A stretch of 64,000 bases of DNA from Punica granatum (taxonomy: Eukaryota > Streptophyta > Magnoliopsida > Myrtales > Lythraceae). Shown one piece after another: positions 12,652 to 24,221 of the stretch. The notes under the pieces are model-generated. The model made no database searches, was not told where the DNA came from, and saw only the letters and a program-made list of their open reading frames with translations. How positions within the stretch are numbered: the stretch's first letter is position 1; each line of letters opens with the position of its first letter. The translations under genes and the position numbers were made by a program. The stretch covers positions 5,600,982 through 5,664,981 of the forward strand of contig NC_045134.1 of NCBI RefSeq assembly GCF_007655135.1, given 5' to 3'.

Positions 12652-12842
12652 GTGCGTTTGGTTTCAGAGTTAAAGTAACTTTGATTTTAATTGTGGAAAA
12701 TGACAAACATTATGTAGTGTGTTGAGTTAAAGTTAAAGTTAAAATTTTTTACTTGAAAAATTGTATTTTTGTTGTGTAGTGTGTTGAGTTATAGTTAAAA
12801 TTAAAATTTTTGTGATTTTAACCCTGAAAACAAACAGGTCAT
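12652..12842. mobile_element. Small TIR element, GTTTGGTTTCA family
   Basis: It begins GTGCGTTTGGTTTCAGAG and ends ACCCTGAAAACAAACAGG, with imperfect inverted ends. The interior has TGTGTTGAGTTAAAGTTAAA repeats, as in the 2861-3027 element. Confidence 0.55.
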
Positions 12843-12844
12843 AA

Positions 12845-13111
12845 TGCTCCGTTTGTTTTCAAAGTCGTGATTTAAGATTTTAACTTTAAATTTAACTCAA
12901 AACACTACACAACAAAACACACATTTCAAAAGTCAAATTGGTGGGCCCCATATATTATTAAAATACAATCCCATTATAATTAATTATCTATACCTTCCAT
13001 TCATTTCATATTTCAAAAGTCAAACTGGTGGGCCCCATATATTTTTGTCTTCTTCTACAATCACAATCACAATCACAAATTCGTGACTTTAACTCCGAAA
13101 ACAAACGCATT
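12845..13111. mobile_element. Small TIR element abutting the previous one
   Basis: It begins TGCTCCGTTTGTTTTCAAAG and ends ACTCCGAAAACAAACGCA. Inside, the block ATTTCAAAAGTCAAAYTGGT followed by GGGCCCCATATAT occurs twice, at about 12924-12956 and 13011-13044. The two adjacent elements share end type. Confidence 0.55.
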
Positions 13112-14490
13112 GTAAGTGTCTTTGTTGAATTTTACCTTATTTGTTTGTTTCGCTTAAGTAATGTCACATTTTAATAAGTTCAATCGGTTTAATCAAAATT
13201 TGACCGATTTAGGCCCATTTAATGTGCCACATAGGATTCTATTAAATGTTTCTCTATTGTTAGTGTCCACATTAGCAAATTTGAATGACCATTTAAGGTT
13301 TTGGTAGATGTGGTAAGGGTATGAAAGTATGTAAATTTACAGGTTAAAAATAAAAAATTGGTAGATTTGGGATTTTTTGGGAAGCTATGCGAATTTTTAA
13401 GCTAATAACCCTAATAAATTTCACTGCTGATATTCCATTTCAGTTAGAATATGTCCTCATTTTTTATTACTATTGGGGTCCACGATAAAATACAGTTAGC
13501 AAGTACTAAACAGTCCTTATGGTGTTAAGATAGCAAATTGTAATTGTATGATTTTTTCTAATGATTTCTTTTACTATCCCTTATAGTTTGCCCGACGATA
13601 AACCGTTTTTTTCGTCCTTGTAATTTTTCGATTGGGTATTTTATCCTTGTATTGGTTTTTGCCATGGATTAATAAATGGTCCACTTATTGCTTGAGCAGA
13701 AAAAGAAAAAGATCTAGTTTGGGCTAAAACGGAAAACTCAATTCCAAAGATAAAAAGAAGTCTATTTCAGCTGGAACTCAATTTCGTGACTTTCCTGACA
13801 TCATCTGGTCCTTTTTTTTTACACTTTTACATTAAATTTTATTTTGGCACTTTTATATTAAATTCTACTATAAGATTTGGGAGCTGAATCAGCTTTCTTG
13901 CCAAACTGAAACATGAATAAAAAAACAAAAATAATAAGTGTATTTATATTACTATTTCGTCATATTAGATAAATAAATTATTAATGATAAAACAAATAAT
14001 AATATTATAAAATAATATATATATATATATATTTACTTAACGATGAAGTAAATAATATTAATATGCATGTTTATTTTTCCATAAGCTATATAACAAATTA
14101 ATTTTCATGAATTTCATTATAAAATTGATTGGTGGTATACTCGATCAAGCGGGTGATTTTCTCACGTACTATGTACCTCGCTCTACCCTTCTATGGCAAA
14201 TGTTTGGATCTATTATGACATAGTCTTTTAGGATTTAGGGTAGTATGTGTACATACGGATTCTATACTATCCATAGTTACATTTTTTTATTATGTATTTT
14301 ACTTTAAAAAATAATAAACTTTAATTGATTTTATCACATTTATTTAGTTGAAAGTTAAGTAACATATAAATTTCAAATTATTTTCCATAAATTACAAAAT
14401 GTGCTATTTTTTGCTACTTACCAAGCACATGTTAATACTGACATTACAAAATTGCTTCAATTTAATTTTCACATATTATGGAACATTAAT
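13112..14490. other. AT-rich intergenic DNA
   Basis: No gene seen. 13720-13920 shares short wording with 8110-8330 (GGGCTAAAACGGAA, GATAAAAAGAAGT, TTTACATTAAATTTTAT and GGGAGCTGAAT), so the 8.9/15.1-kb duplication may once have reached further left. A TA microsatellite lies at about 14010-14030. Confidence 0.5.
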
Positions 14491-14735
14491 GTTGTGTTTG
14501 GTTTCAAAGTAGGATTTTAAAATCAGATTTTGATTTTGAAAAAGAGTGATATAAATGGTTATGTATGTGACCCACCATTTGACTTTGCATGAGTTATTTT
14601 ATTTTGTTGTGGAAAAAAGAGTAGTATAAATTGGGCTCACCATTTGACTTTGTATGAGTTATTTTGTTTTGTTGTTAGTAGAATTAAGTTAAAGTGTGAT
14701 TTTAAAATCACACTTTGAAACCAAACAAGCCATAA
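14491..14735. mobile_element. Small TIR element, GTTTGGTTTCA family
   Basis: Ends TGTTTGGTTTCAAAGTAG and CACTTTGAAACCAAACA are near-perfect inverted copies. The interior block GACTTTG(C/T)ATGAGTTATTTT is repeated twice. Confidence 0.7.
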
Positions 14736-14736
14736 T

Positions 14737-14993
14737 AACCCGTTTGATTTCATAATTTGATTTTAAAATTTTAACTCTACTCACTACACAATAAAAGTCA
14801 ACAATACAATTATTACTTTTCCATTTTTCTTCAAATTTTTTAACCATTTAATTCAGTTTTTAATAATAAATTCTCTCAATTATTCATTATTTTTTCACAT
14901 TTTTTCTCATAATTCAACATCACAATCATTACAAATCAATTAAAATTAAAATTCAACTCAACTCAACTCAACTCTGAAAGCAAACACACTATA
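14737..14993. mobile_element. Small TIR element adjacent to the previous one
   Basis: It begins ACCCGTTTGATTTCATAA and ends CTCTGAAAGCAAACACAC. The interior is AT-rich, with AACTC repeated in tandem at about 14957-14975. Confidence 0.5.
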
Positions 14994-15897
14994 ATTATCC
15001 TGTTACTTTAAAAATGATTAATATCACATAATTTTTCCCATTGACTATTCTATAATAGCTTAAATGCCAATAAAAAATCTTCATAATAATATCATTAATG
15101 ACAGTATGTAGCACAGACCATCGCCGTAATATAAATATATAGAGGACAACTCCGTGAAGAGATTAATTAGAACCTTTTCGTTAATTAAGAAAAAGATGAG
15201 ATGAATAAAGAACCCTTCTAGTGTACTTCAAAAAAGCACTTTTATGGGTATAATCGAACGAGAGAGAGAGAGAGAGGGCCCATACAAGAAGATGGATTAT
15301 GATTGCATCAAACGTTGATGTTCCAACCAATAATGGAATGCAAAATGTTGCCTTCATGTCCACATCCATCTTTACATAGGACTTCGCCGATAGGATCGTA
15401 TGGACAATATCAATTGGTCGGAGGGCGTGCATACATTGAGCTCATCGACCCCAGGAAACCTCGTGTTTTATTTCAGTATGGCTGATAGATCCCACTCCAG
15501 TTCGCTTTAAAAGAAGAAACTAATGCGTGAAAATTATATTCTAACCGTGTACGTCTCTTCGTTATTTGAATCTTAACGTAAGGATTGCTGCTTGCACTTA
15601 TCAAAGTCGAGATGCAAGCTTCTTTTTCCGAGCTTATCAATAGTTTCGTGGCAAATGAAACCAAATCTATTGGATTCACATGTACGCTCCTCGTCCAAAT
15701 ATCACTCTTCAAGTGGAAAAGAGTTTTATCCGCATCCATCGGTGAAAAGATTACGGTGTTATTTTTATGGATTCGTTCCAAGTGATAGCAATGATATGAG
15801 ATGAACAACATTTTTGTTTCTTTAGATTTGGGGAGATCCGTGTAACTAGATGGATATAGAAGAAGAGAAATAAGAACGTCGTGATTGCTAATGGAGT

Positions 15898-16190
15898 AAA
15901 GTTTGATTTAATTTAATTTAATTTGTTTTTGCTTGTGAAAATTTATTATTATAATTAAAGGAAAAAAAGTAATGATTGTATTATTAAATTGAGAGAAAAG
16001 TAATGAATAGTTAAGATAATTTAATACTAAAAAATTAATTATAATAGCATATAAAAAAATATATTAGAGAATTTATTATTAAATTAAAGAAAAATATAAA
16101 AAGTAACGATTGTATTATTGAATTGAGGAAAAAGTAAATGAAGCACAGTGAAATTAAGTTAAGTTAAATTAAACTTTGTTTTCAGACAGA
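15898..16190. mobile_element. AT-rich TIR element
   Basis: The left end GTTTGATTTAATTTAATTTA and the right end ending TTAAACTTTGTTTTCAGAC form degenerate inverted ends. The interior blocks ATTATTAAATTGAG(A/G)AAA and AGTAATGATTGT occur twice. Wording is shared with the element at 32525-32860. Boundaries are approximate. Confidence 0.4.
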
Positions 16191-16526
16191 AAGATACGAG
16201 AATTCTATTAGTGAGCAATAACCTAGGAAACTCTTGATTATGCATTTTCGATAAATCACAAGCTGAAGTTAACATTTTTATTTGAAATATACTATTTCCT
16301 CCGGTTCGAATAATCTGTATCACTCTCATAAGGCAAAACCGTTATTACGTCAGAGAGCAAGGGCAAATTGACAGTAAGAGACATTCGGAAGTGTTGGAGG
16401 AAAGATAATTTCCCTTTTTATTTTCAATTCTATTTCTGCCATCGGGAGAAAATAGAAAGAGTCACTTTGTGAACTATAAAGACGACGTCTAAATGAGTTT
16501 AGTCTTCCAAAAAAATAAGAGTTTTT

Positions 16527-16855
16527 ATTTAAAATGATTCATGATTTGTTCGTTTTATCAAATTTATCATATGTTTTTTTGATCAAATCTATCCCATGAT
16601 TTACTTTTTACATCAAATTTATCCCCGCGTTATCTTTTCCGTGGACATCTAACGGACGTGTTAACGTGACACGTGGAGAGATAGTGGGCCACACTTGCCA
16701 CGTAGGCGCCACGTCAGCACGGCCGTTAGATGTCGACGAAAAAGATAACGCCGGGATAGATTTAATGCAAAAAGTAAATCATGTGATAGATTTGATAAAA
16801 AAAAATATGATAAATTTGATAAAATTGACAAATCATGAGTCATTTTAGATAAATA
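16527..16855. mobile_element. Long-hairpin MITE with about 130-bp arms
   Basis: Left and right arms are strongly matched inverted copies: TCATGATTTG, TTTTATCAAATTTATCATAT, ATCAAATCTATC and CGTTATCTTTT on the left have partners in the same order on the right, down to the inner CATCTAACGG. The central loop is only about 60 bp and GC-rich (CACGTGG, GCCACGTAGGCGCCACGTC). It is absent from copy A of the surrounding duplication. The transcript would fold into a long near-perfect hairpin, a known source of small RNAs in plants. Confidence 0.75.
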
Positions 16856-16960
16856 TAAAAAAAAAATGAAAGCCCGTATAAATTAATTATTATCTCGCTC
16901 TCGATTAACATTTTGAAGGCCCGCCCCATACATACGGCCCATTTTCTCGTCTCTACGTGA

Positions 16961-17863
16961 GTCAATGTCGTCTTCTCCGAGGTTTCTTCGTTATCCTTCG
17001 GATGAAGCTAATCCTTCCGAGCCTTCATATTGCTTCCCGCGGTGGCAGCCTCTCTCCCTCTTCTCTCACCTCTCATTCTCGGCGACCTCTGTTTCATCTG
17101 CAGCCGCAACTTCTCCCGCCTCTGCCGCCGCTCTTCTATTGCCGACTGAAGTGAAAGAGGTGAGAGTTTTCATTTGGCGTTTGGGTTGTCTGAACTACAA
17201 TTAATGGAGGCCCTAATGGTGATGATGTTCTTCCAAGGGGAAATTTTCTATTTTTGATCGTTCCCGATAGGCATCCTCACCTCAATTGCTTGCCTTGTGG
17301 GGTTCCGTGCTGGTTGGTGAGCTCTGAATTGGGGCTAGGGATAGGTGGAATTGCAATTTTGTGGTGTGATTAGCTTCTCCTTATTATTGCTATTCAGTAA
17401 TTGATGTTGCCGTATCTTTCATATAAGTTAAATTCAGTTCTTTTCGTTATTTTCATTTGGTATTTGATTGAATTCTGCCGTCTCACGAAATTACTGCTGC
17501 CTATGTTGCTTCCGAGATTAGTTTAAAGATCCGGGATTTCTGCAAAATTGTATTTTCGAGTTGGCACGGTGTGCTTGAAATAATTCGTGACTTTCCTCTT
17601 GAAGAGACAGCGTACTGGAATGTCCCGGGTCGATATTTATTGTTTTAAGTAGCCATTTATTTTTCTTCAGCTCTTACAGTTTTAGGCATGTCGTCTACTT
17701 GGGTACATTTTCTTTTTCCCTGTTTTAGCTGCTCCGATGGAAGTTTTCCCCGAGTTGAATTTGTAGTTGTAATTGTTTGTCCGCAGGTGCTTCTTAGAAC
17801 CTCTCTCTGTTAAGTTTCTGTTTGGTGTCAAGTTGTGCTACACAACTGCTCGTGGGTGATAAT
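16961..17863 (+). other. 5' untranslated region and leader intron of the CFS1-type gene
   Basis: A CT-rich leader near 16960-17159 ends at a good donor (GAG then GTGAGAG at 17160). An acceptor TTTGTCCGCAG lies at about 17786, leaving a leader intron of about 626 bp before the coding exon. The leader contains an upstream ATG at 16965 opening a short reading frame that closes soon after splicing. This is inference from splice-site sequence; no transcript evidence is available. Confidence 0.5.
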
Positions 17864-19833
17864 ATGGCAGCACCTGATGGACGGGTTTCATATTCATCGT
17901 TTTCAACCATAAACAAGAAAGAGGGCAAGTTCTCCTATGATGATGACTGTAGTGACAGTGGGTGGATTGTCTCGGATGCCCAAACTGATGGTTCATTAAG
18001 GTCAAATAGTCCCAAAAGGGATCATCTCTATAATTTTCCAATTGCATCTGAAGATTGCTATGATGAGGATTATGAAAGTGATGGACATAGTAACTCAATG
18101 CCAACTAAGCCTCCGGAGGTGAACTTGAAAAATGTGATGAATGGGATATTTGCAATATTGACTGGACGAAACAAACCTTCTTACGCCCCCACAGATCAGC
18201 AGATCTCGAGTTCAGATGTTTCATTCTTGGGGTCAGGTAAAAATGGGGATACTTATTTGCATTCTTCAGTTTACATACCAAGTGCCCCGCCACTTCTGGA
18301 ACCAAATGTGAAGGATTACAACACATACAAAGATATGCTGGATGCCGAACCCCCAGAATGGCTTCCTGATAGCGCCGCGGCAGTTTGCATGCAGTGCACT
18401 GCCCCCTTCACTGCACTGACCAGAGGAAGGCACCACTGTCGGTTCTGTGGTGGTATTTTCTGCAGAGCTTGTAGCAAGGGCAGGTGCCTGTTGCCCGTCA
18501 AGTTTAGGGAGAGGAATCCGCAGAGAGTCTGTGATACTTGTTATGATAGATTAGACCCTTTGCAGGGGATCCTTATCAATTCCATTAGCAATGCTGTTCA
18601 AGGGGCAAAGCATGATGTCGTGGACTGGACTTGTACAAGGGGGTGGTTGAATCTGCCCGTCGGTCTGACCATGGAGCACGAAATATACAAAGCATCCAAT
18701 ACTTTGAGAAGTTACTCCCAGGTAGAGCTGATACTTATCAAACCTCTTGTTTTCCCCTTTGTGCAATGGAAGCTTTATGCTTTTGAACACTCTGATGTTT
18801 AGAGAGCAAATTGGCAACTAAGGCCGCGTGTCTTTTAATTAAACATTTTCTGTCTTTTCTTTCCAGGTTGCTAAGTTGAATCCAGACAGGTCCATACCAT
18901 TGGCTGTCTTAAAAGGAGCAAAAGGTCTTGCCATTCTAACTGTTGCCAAGGCCGGTGTTTTGCTTTCATATAAGGTTGGTACTGGTTTGGTGATCGCGAA
19001 AAGGCCAGATGGATCTTGGTCTGCCCCATCAGCAATACTATCAGTTGGCCTGGGATGGGGAGCTCAGGTTCATACTTCCTCTCTTGCTGTTTATCTCTCT
19101 TATGAAATATGAGCTACATTGATGGTAATGGACATTCTCTGCTTACCCGGAGACATGAACTTGAATTGTATTTACACATCTTTTTTGGGTCTAAATGTAA
19201 ATTATAGTGCATTCTCTCTCATCTCTCTCTCTTTGCCCCCACTTGTTGCGCTTAAAATTTCCGTCTTCATGTCTTCTGTATGATGCAGATTGGGGGTGAG
19301 CTGATGGACTTCGTAATTGTGCTTCATGATTACAAAGCTGTGAAGACATTTTGCAGCCGCATGCATTTCTCTCTTGGTGCCGGTTGCAGTGCAGCAGCAG
19401 GGCCAATCGGGAGAGTGGTCGAAGCAGATGTTCGAGCTGGGGACAGAGGTTCTGGCATGTGCTACACTTACAGCTGCAGCAAAGGTAAATATATAAAAGA
19501 GCATGCGCTTGCTCGAGTTTGCTTTATGCTCCATGGTATTCCTTCTTTGTGGTAGTGCTAAATACCTTCCCTGAATTATCAAATGGTGAACTTTGCAATG
19601 TTTACCTGGAAGGTGCTTTTGTGGGAGTGTCGCTAGAGGGGAATATTGTTGCAACAAGGATGGACACGAACCTCCGGTTTTATGGGGATCCTTATCTCAG
19701 CACATCAGACATACTTCTGGGGACAGTGGACCGACCAAAGGCAGCAGAGCCTCTATATGCAGCTCTGGAAGATCTCTTCTCCGCAATGTATGGAGCAACT
19801 CTCAGATCGCCGCAATACCATCCTTACACATGA
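17864..19833 (+). CDS. CFS1: FYVE and SYLF domain endosomal protein (CFS1 type)
   Basis: Four exons, 17864-18721, 18867-19067, 19289-19484 and 19613-19833, join in frame to 491 aa, close to the roughly 485 aa I recall for Arabidopsis CFS1. The first ATG in the frame at 17864 was chosen. Residues about 160-235 form a FYVE zinc finger with the WxxD (166-169), RGRHHCR (187-193) and RVC (221-223) motifs that bind PI3P. The C-terminal half is a SYLF/Ysc84 lipid-binding domain (LKGAKGLAILTVAKAG, LGAGCSAAAGPIGR, YSCSKGAFVGVSLEG). In Arabidopsis, CFS1 is an endosomal protein linked to ESCRT-I and ATG8, and its loss causes autophagy defects and cell death. The N-terminal 150 residues are acidic and probably disordered. 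Pairing of FYVE with SYLF is distinctive, so the call is firm. Confidence 0.93.
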
Positions 19834-20102
19834 TTAGTTTATTGTGGATATGTGTTTCTCATTGACATGCACCGTGTCTGTGGTTTTCTTTATTAGTCAA
19901 TTGTATAGATGACAGTTTATGGACTGTGTAAATAGCATTTATGACTTTATAGGTCATCGCATAAAATGCGATCAAGTTCGAGTATCTGTACATAGATCAT
20001 TTGGCACGCACATGTTTGATTTAGTGGAATGTTTGGTTGATTAACATGCTCGATGTGTCTCGGGGATTCATATATTGTCTTTCAGGATCTCTCTCTGTAC
20101 AA

Positions 20103-20640
20103 AGTTAAATCGGTATACCTCGTTAGCTACTCTTGAGGATCCAGGAGGAACTATTTTCCGGGATCCTGGTTGTCTAGAAGTCTTGAGAATGCGGGAGCGC
20201 CTCCGGACTGTGCTCTTGGAGGGTCCTTCAAAACATCCCTTGGATCCCTAAGATGTGTCCTAACACCTTGGGATCAGTAAAGCCCATCGAGGTACTCGGA
20301 ACCCTTGGGAATAAGACCCCGAACCGCCCTGTGGATCTCGTGAATTGGAGATCTCGGAATGCCTCGGGGCCTTTGGACTGCCCCAGCCGGGATCCTCAGA
20401 ACCTCGGAATCCTTTTCGGATTCCAAAAGGATTTCGGTATATGGCCTTACGGAAGCCTTGAACTCCCGAGAGCCGGGAAAGTTTTCGAGTGCATGCTGGA
20501 TCGTGACCTTTGATCTCTGAAAACAACATTTGCGGACCCCTCGATGCTTTGGCATCATTTGCATGTCTCTGGTGTAGGGTGGCGGAATGATCACCAGATT
20601 GCAGCAAACTCTTTGTTTTATCGCGCATGATCGCTATCGA
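20103..20640. other. GC-rich block of unknown origin
   Basis: This stretch downstream of the CFS1-type gene is clearly richer in G+C than its flanks and full of GGATCC and CTCGGAA-type words, for example several variants of TCGGAAYCCTT. ORFs exist on both strands but none shows a domain. It may be a solo LTR or another inserted element; no terminal repeats could be defined. Confidence 0.3.
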
Positions 20641-20814
20641 ACGTGAACCAAAGCTCGTTGCTTTACAATCATCGAAACATCAAATTTATGTACGCAAGCT
20701 TAGAAATCATTTTAGGAAGCATATTACATAATTATCCTAATCCTTTTTTTACATATAAATAATAATATTTTCTATGATATTTAATAAAAAAATAAAATAA
20801 ACTAATAATTTACC

Positions 20815-21135
20815 CATATAGATGTTATATCAAATCTGATCTCAATAAAATTTTTACATTAATTTTGATATTGACCTATTAAATGTACATTATATTATCC
20901 CTTTCGCCTGCCTACCGTTAAAAACTCGACAAAATTTTTTGACCGAATGGGTAATATGATGTATATTTAATAAATCAATGTCAAAATTAATGTAAAAAAA
21001 GTCACAGATATTTCCGTTTATTATTAGATGACAGACAAATGAAAGAAATTATCTGGTGGATACTTAATCTCTCAAAATTTAATTTTATATGAAAAATTTT
21101 ATTGAGGTGTGATTTGATATAATATTAATCTCGCA
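20815..21135. mobile_element. Foldback-type element with nested inverted repeats
   Basis: The outer arms (TATATCAAATCTGATCTCAATA at 20826 on, and its degenerate mirror at 21095-21125) enclose inner arms. The inner arms are TTTTTACATTAATTTTGATA at 20855 on, with a mirror at 20960-21000. The loop is about 60 bp. No coding content; type is not certain. Confidence 0.5.
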
Positions 21136-21228
21136 AATTGTTAGCTTACGATATAAGCAGTGCCGGGCTCTTCGACTAGTTACAGCTTTGAACGACTAGA
21201 GCATAAGCAGGCGAAACGCTCCCCAAGC

Positions 21229-23920
21229 ATGTCGCAGGCGGGAGCAAAAGCGGCGGGCCACCCGACTCCGCCTCCGCCACCGCCGCCGTCAGCGCCGGAG
21301 GTCGTGGACCTCGAGAGCGAGGACTTCGCCTGGGGCTACTCCACGCCCATAACCCCCTCGGGTAGGGGCTCGACGAAGCAGCAACCCATCTCCGTGGAGC
21401 AATACTCGGAGGAGCGTGACCTTCAGATAGCGATCGCCGCCTCACTCTCTACGACCACTTCCTCTCCGCCCGCATTCGTGGACCTCTCCTCGGACGGCGT
21501 CCGAGTCATTGATGTGGACGAGTACGACGAGGACGCCGTGCTGGCACTACAGCTCGGCTGGTTCTTCGAAACCCCTTCCTCTAGCCGGAGGAAGAGACCC
21601 TTCTCAGGTTTAAAAATGGCAACTTTTGCTTGGGTCTTGCATGCGATCATGCCCTACCGTCAACCGAATCCGCCACTGTAGGGCGTTTTATGATTTTCGT
21701 TAAGTAGTAATTATCTATGATCTCCCATAGCCTTGATCGTAGGCAGAAGCCATCGAACCCTCCTAGAAGTATTCTTTTTGTGGCGAATTTCACCGTAGTA
21801 GAAGTGTGTCAGCCCTTGCCTAACGTAAGAACGTGGAATGTTTCACAGCAATTTAGTCACTTCCATGTGCGGGATTTAGGTTCTTTCATGGAATTGTGTG
21901 TGCCCTTCACTTCCACGTGACTGAAAATGGGAACTACACCCTCAAGTTCCACCTTTTTGGCTCGAAAATACGACGACGAGCAACCTTATCTGCGGCTTTC
22001 TACGTTGACCCCAGTGAATGTTAGAGCTACGGGGTAAAACCAGGGATTTATGGAGCAGCATGAAATTCGGGATGCCAGTGGTCCTGGGATCAAACTTTAG
22101 GCTGCAAATGGAATTTATAGTGATTGACCAACTTAGACATAGTTTTCCAGTTATTGATCACGACATTCAGCTTGAATTTCCTTGTGCTTTCAAGCTTCCT
22201 GTTGAAGGTTGCTGTCTGTGGTTCTGTGTTGTTGTACCACACAATCAGTGTCCTGTGTATGCAATGCATTCGGCGGAGTCAATTCTGGAAGGATTGTCTG
22301 ATCGTTTGTTTTCTTTTCCTGTCCTCTCTCAGAGACATGGGTGACTGAGAGGGGTGAGTCCTCAAGCTCCAAAGCCAGGCCGCCACCTTTTATGTGCGAA
22401 ATCTGTGCTGAGTCAAAGGACGGGGACGATTTGTTTCATGTACAGGGTTGTACGCATTCCTATTGTAAGGAATGCATCAGCAGGTACGGTTATCATTTCT
22501 CAATTTTTGCGTGGCATCCATTTGCATTTTGCCGGGGCCATTTCACTCCTTTCTTTCATTCTAGTTTTATTGGATGCCTTTCGAGAGATGTTAGGTCTGT
22601 TTCATTTTGGGTAGGGCTAGATTGTAGATTTTCATGTCTCAACAATTTTAGGCAAATATCTTTACTCATCCAATGTTTGTGCTGATCGGAAGCTGCAATA
22701 GTGCTTACGCCGAATATTTGGCAGAAGATATGAAATGAATTGAACTGAATTGGTCCTAGTCACTCTTCGAGGCTAAAAAAACTGTCCCAAAAAAAAAAAA
22801 ACCCATGTGCTTGCATTTTTAGGTACGTGGCCTCTAAACTGCAAGAAAGCATCACATCCATCAAGTGCCCTGAGGTTGTATGCTCTGGTCGGCTGGAGCC
22901 CGAGCATTGCCGCTCGATTTTGCCCCAGGAGGTCTTTGATAGGTGGGGCAGTTCCCTTTGCGAGGCTCTGATTCTTGGGTCCGAAAAGTTCTACTCTCCA
23001 TTCAAGGATTGCTCGGTAATGCTGATCAATGATGGGTCTCAGGTGGTGAAGGAATCGGAGTGCCCATATTGCTATAGGATGTTCTGTGCCCAGTGTCGGG
23101 TTCCGTGGCACGATGGAATCAAATGTGAGGAGTTCCAGAAGCTGAATAAGAATGAGCGGGAGAGGGAGGATATAATGCTGACGCAGCTCGCCAAGAAGAA
23201 AAAGTGGACGCGGTGCCCTAAGTGCCACTTCTATGTGGAGAAGGTTGCCGGTTGCCTGTTTGTGTGGTGCAGGTAATTGATTCATCTGGTCCTTCTTCAC
23301 CTTCCCATGTCAACTAGATCATGAAAAATGAAGAATTTTATTTGCTTATGATTCAATCATATATCTGGGAGTGATTATCGATTATTTTCATTATGTTTCT
23401 GGTAAGCTGAGTCGATACTAATGTTGTACATAAACGCGATAAAGTTCGTTTGAGCATCTTAATTATTTCTGGCTCCACAACATATATTTTGATATAGTTT
23501 GAGCCAGTGGGACTGTCTATGTGTGTGCAGAATTCTCAACCTTTATCTTCCCTGACCCTTATTTGACGCAACACATACGAGCTTAGTTGCTTTCAGCAGA
23601 TGAATACATCTCTCTTTGTTAGTGTAGCCGATTGTTTGTATAACCTTTCTGTCGTGTTTACTGCTATGCCATTTTAACTTTGATGCAGAATTTGAAAGAG
23701 GTCATTTTCTTGTCTCATTTTAAGTGTGACATTCCTCTAAAGAGCATAGAACACAAATATTTCTTCGGACATGTTTACTTTTGCTTGTACTATGTAAAAG
23801 TAATGTATGCTCGGTCATGTATGCTTCTTTCGAACTATTCGCAGGTGTGGAGTTGAATTCTGCTACAAGTGTGGAACTCAGTCGAGGACTTCACACTACT
23901 GTGCAAACTGCAGACATTAA
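21229..23920 (+). CDS. RBR-type E3 ubiquitin ligase (RING1-IBR-RING2)
   Basis: Exons 21229-21607, 22333-22483, 22823-23272 and 23845-23920 join in frame to 351 aa. The first ATG in frame, at 21229, was used. The N-terminal 125 residues are proline- and acid-rich, with VVDLESEDF and VDLSSDGVRVIDVDEY. These resemble SUMO-interacting motifs (hydrophobic core plus acidic residues), which is inference. RING1 begins at C148/C151 (CEICAESK). The IBR follows in exon 3 (CPYCYRMFCAQCRVPWHDGIKC). RING2 begins at C308/C311 and contains GC-LFVWCRCGVEFCYKCG; C321 is the likely catalytic cysteine that accepts ubiquitin as a thioester. The protein ends CANCRH. The closest relatives I know are small RBRs such as At3g14250, which is near FAB1B in Arabidopsis. 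Substrate unknown. Confidence 0.92.
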
Positions 23921-24220
23921 GACTGATTACATGCTCCTCCCGTGGTTCTTGCTACGTTGAGGCTGTTTATAGGATTTGAGTTGGCTACATAACTTGGAAT
24001 ACATGTACATGGATTTGACTTAAGCATATGAGTTCCATAACACTTAAGGGTAGTTACAATACGAGGGTCCATACTCCATACGCATTACGCACTTCTGGGA
24101 AGTCAGTCAAAATTGCAGCTCTTGGTTAGCCCGAAGCTGAAGCAGGCAAAGCAAAAGAGAGGATGAATGGCAACCCCTTTGCAATGCTTAACTAAAATAG
24201 ACCAGAAAGGAAAGCACTGT
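23921..24220 (+). other. Presumed 3' untranslated region of the RBR gene
   Basis: Non-coding sequence between the RBR stop and the next element. No clear polyadenylation signal was singled out and no other feature is visible. Confidence 0.35.
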
Positions 24221-24221
24221 T

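Larger units (their letters stand above)
15135..16960. repeat. Duplicated intergenic block, copy B
   Basis: Same-orientation counterpart of 8895-11280. It keeps the uninterrupted equivalent of the 9712-11080 insertion point near 16440-16470 (ATCGGGAGAAAATAGAAAGA). It carries its own insertions, an AT-rich TIR element at 15898-16190 and the hairpin MITE at 16527-16855. Its right end runs into the presumed leader of the CFS1-type gene. Confidence 0.8.

Noticed and set aside
17822..17863. Extending the CFS1 N-terminus upstream of 17864
   Set aside because: The upstream frame lacks an ATG (opens at TTG) and lies just after the leader intron; the ATG at 17864 fits the family length.
18105..18326. 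Minus-strand frames under the CFS1-type exons
   Set aside because: Shadows of the real plus-strand coding sequence.
20260..20628. 122-codon minus-strand frame in the GC-rich block
   Set aside because: Overlaps other open frames on both strands, as expected of GC-rich repeats; no domain.
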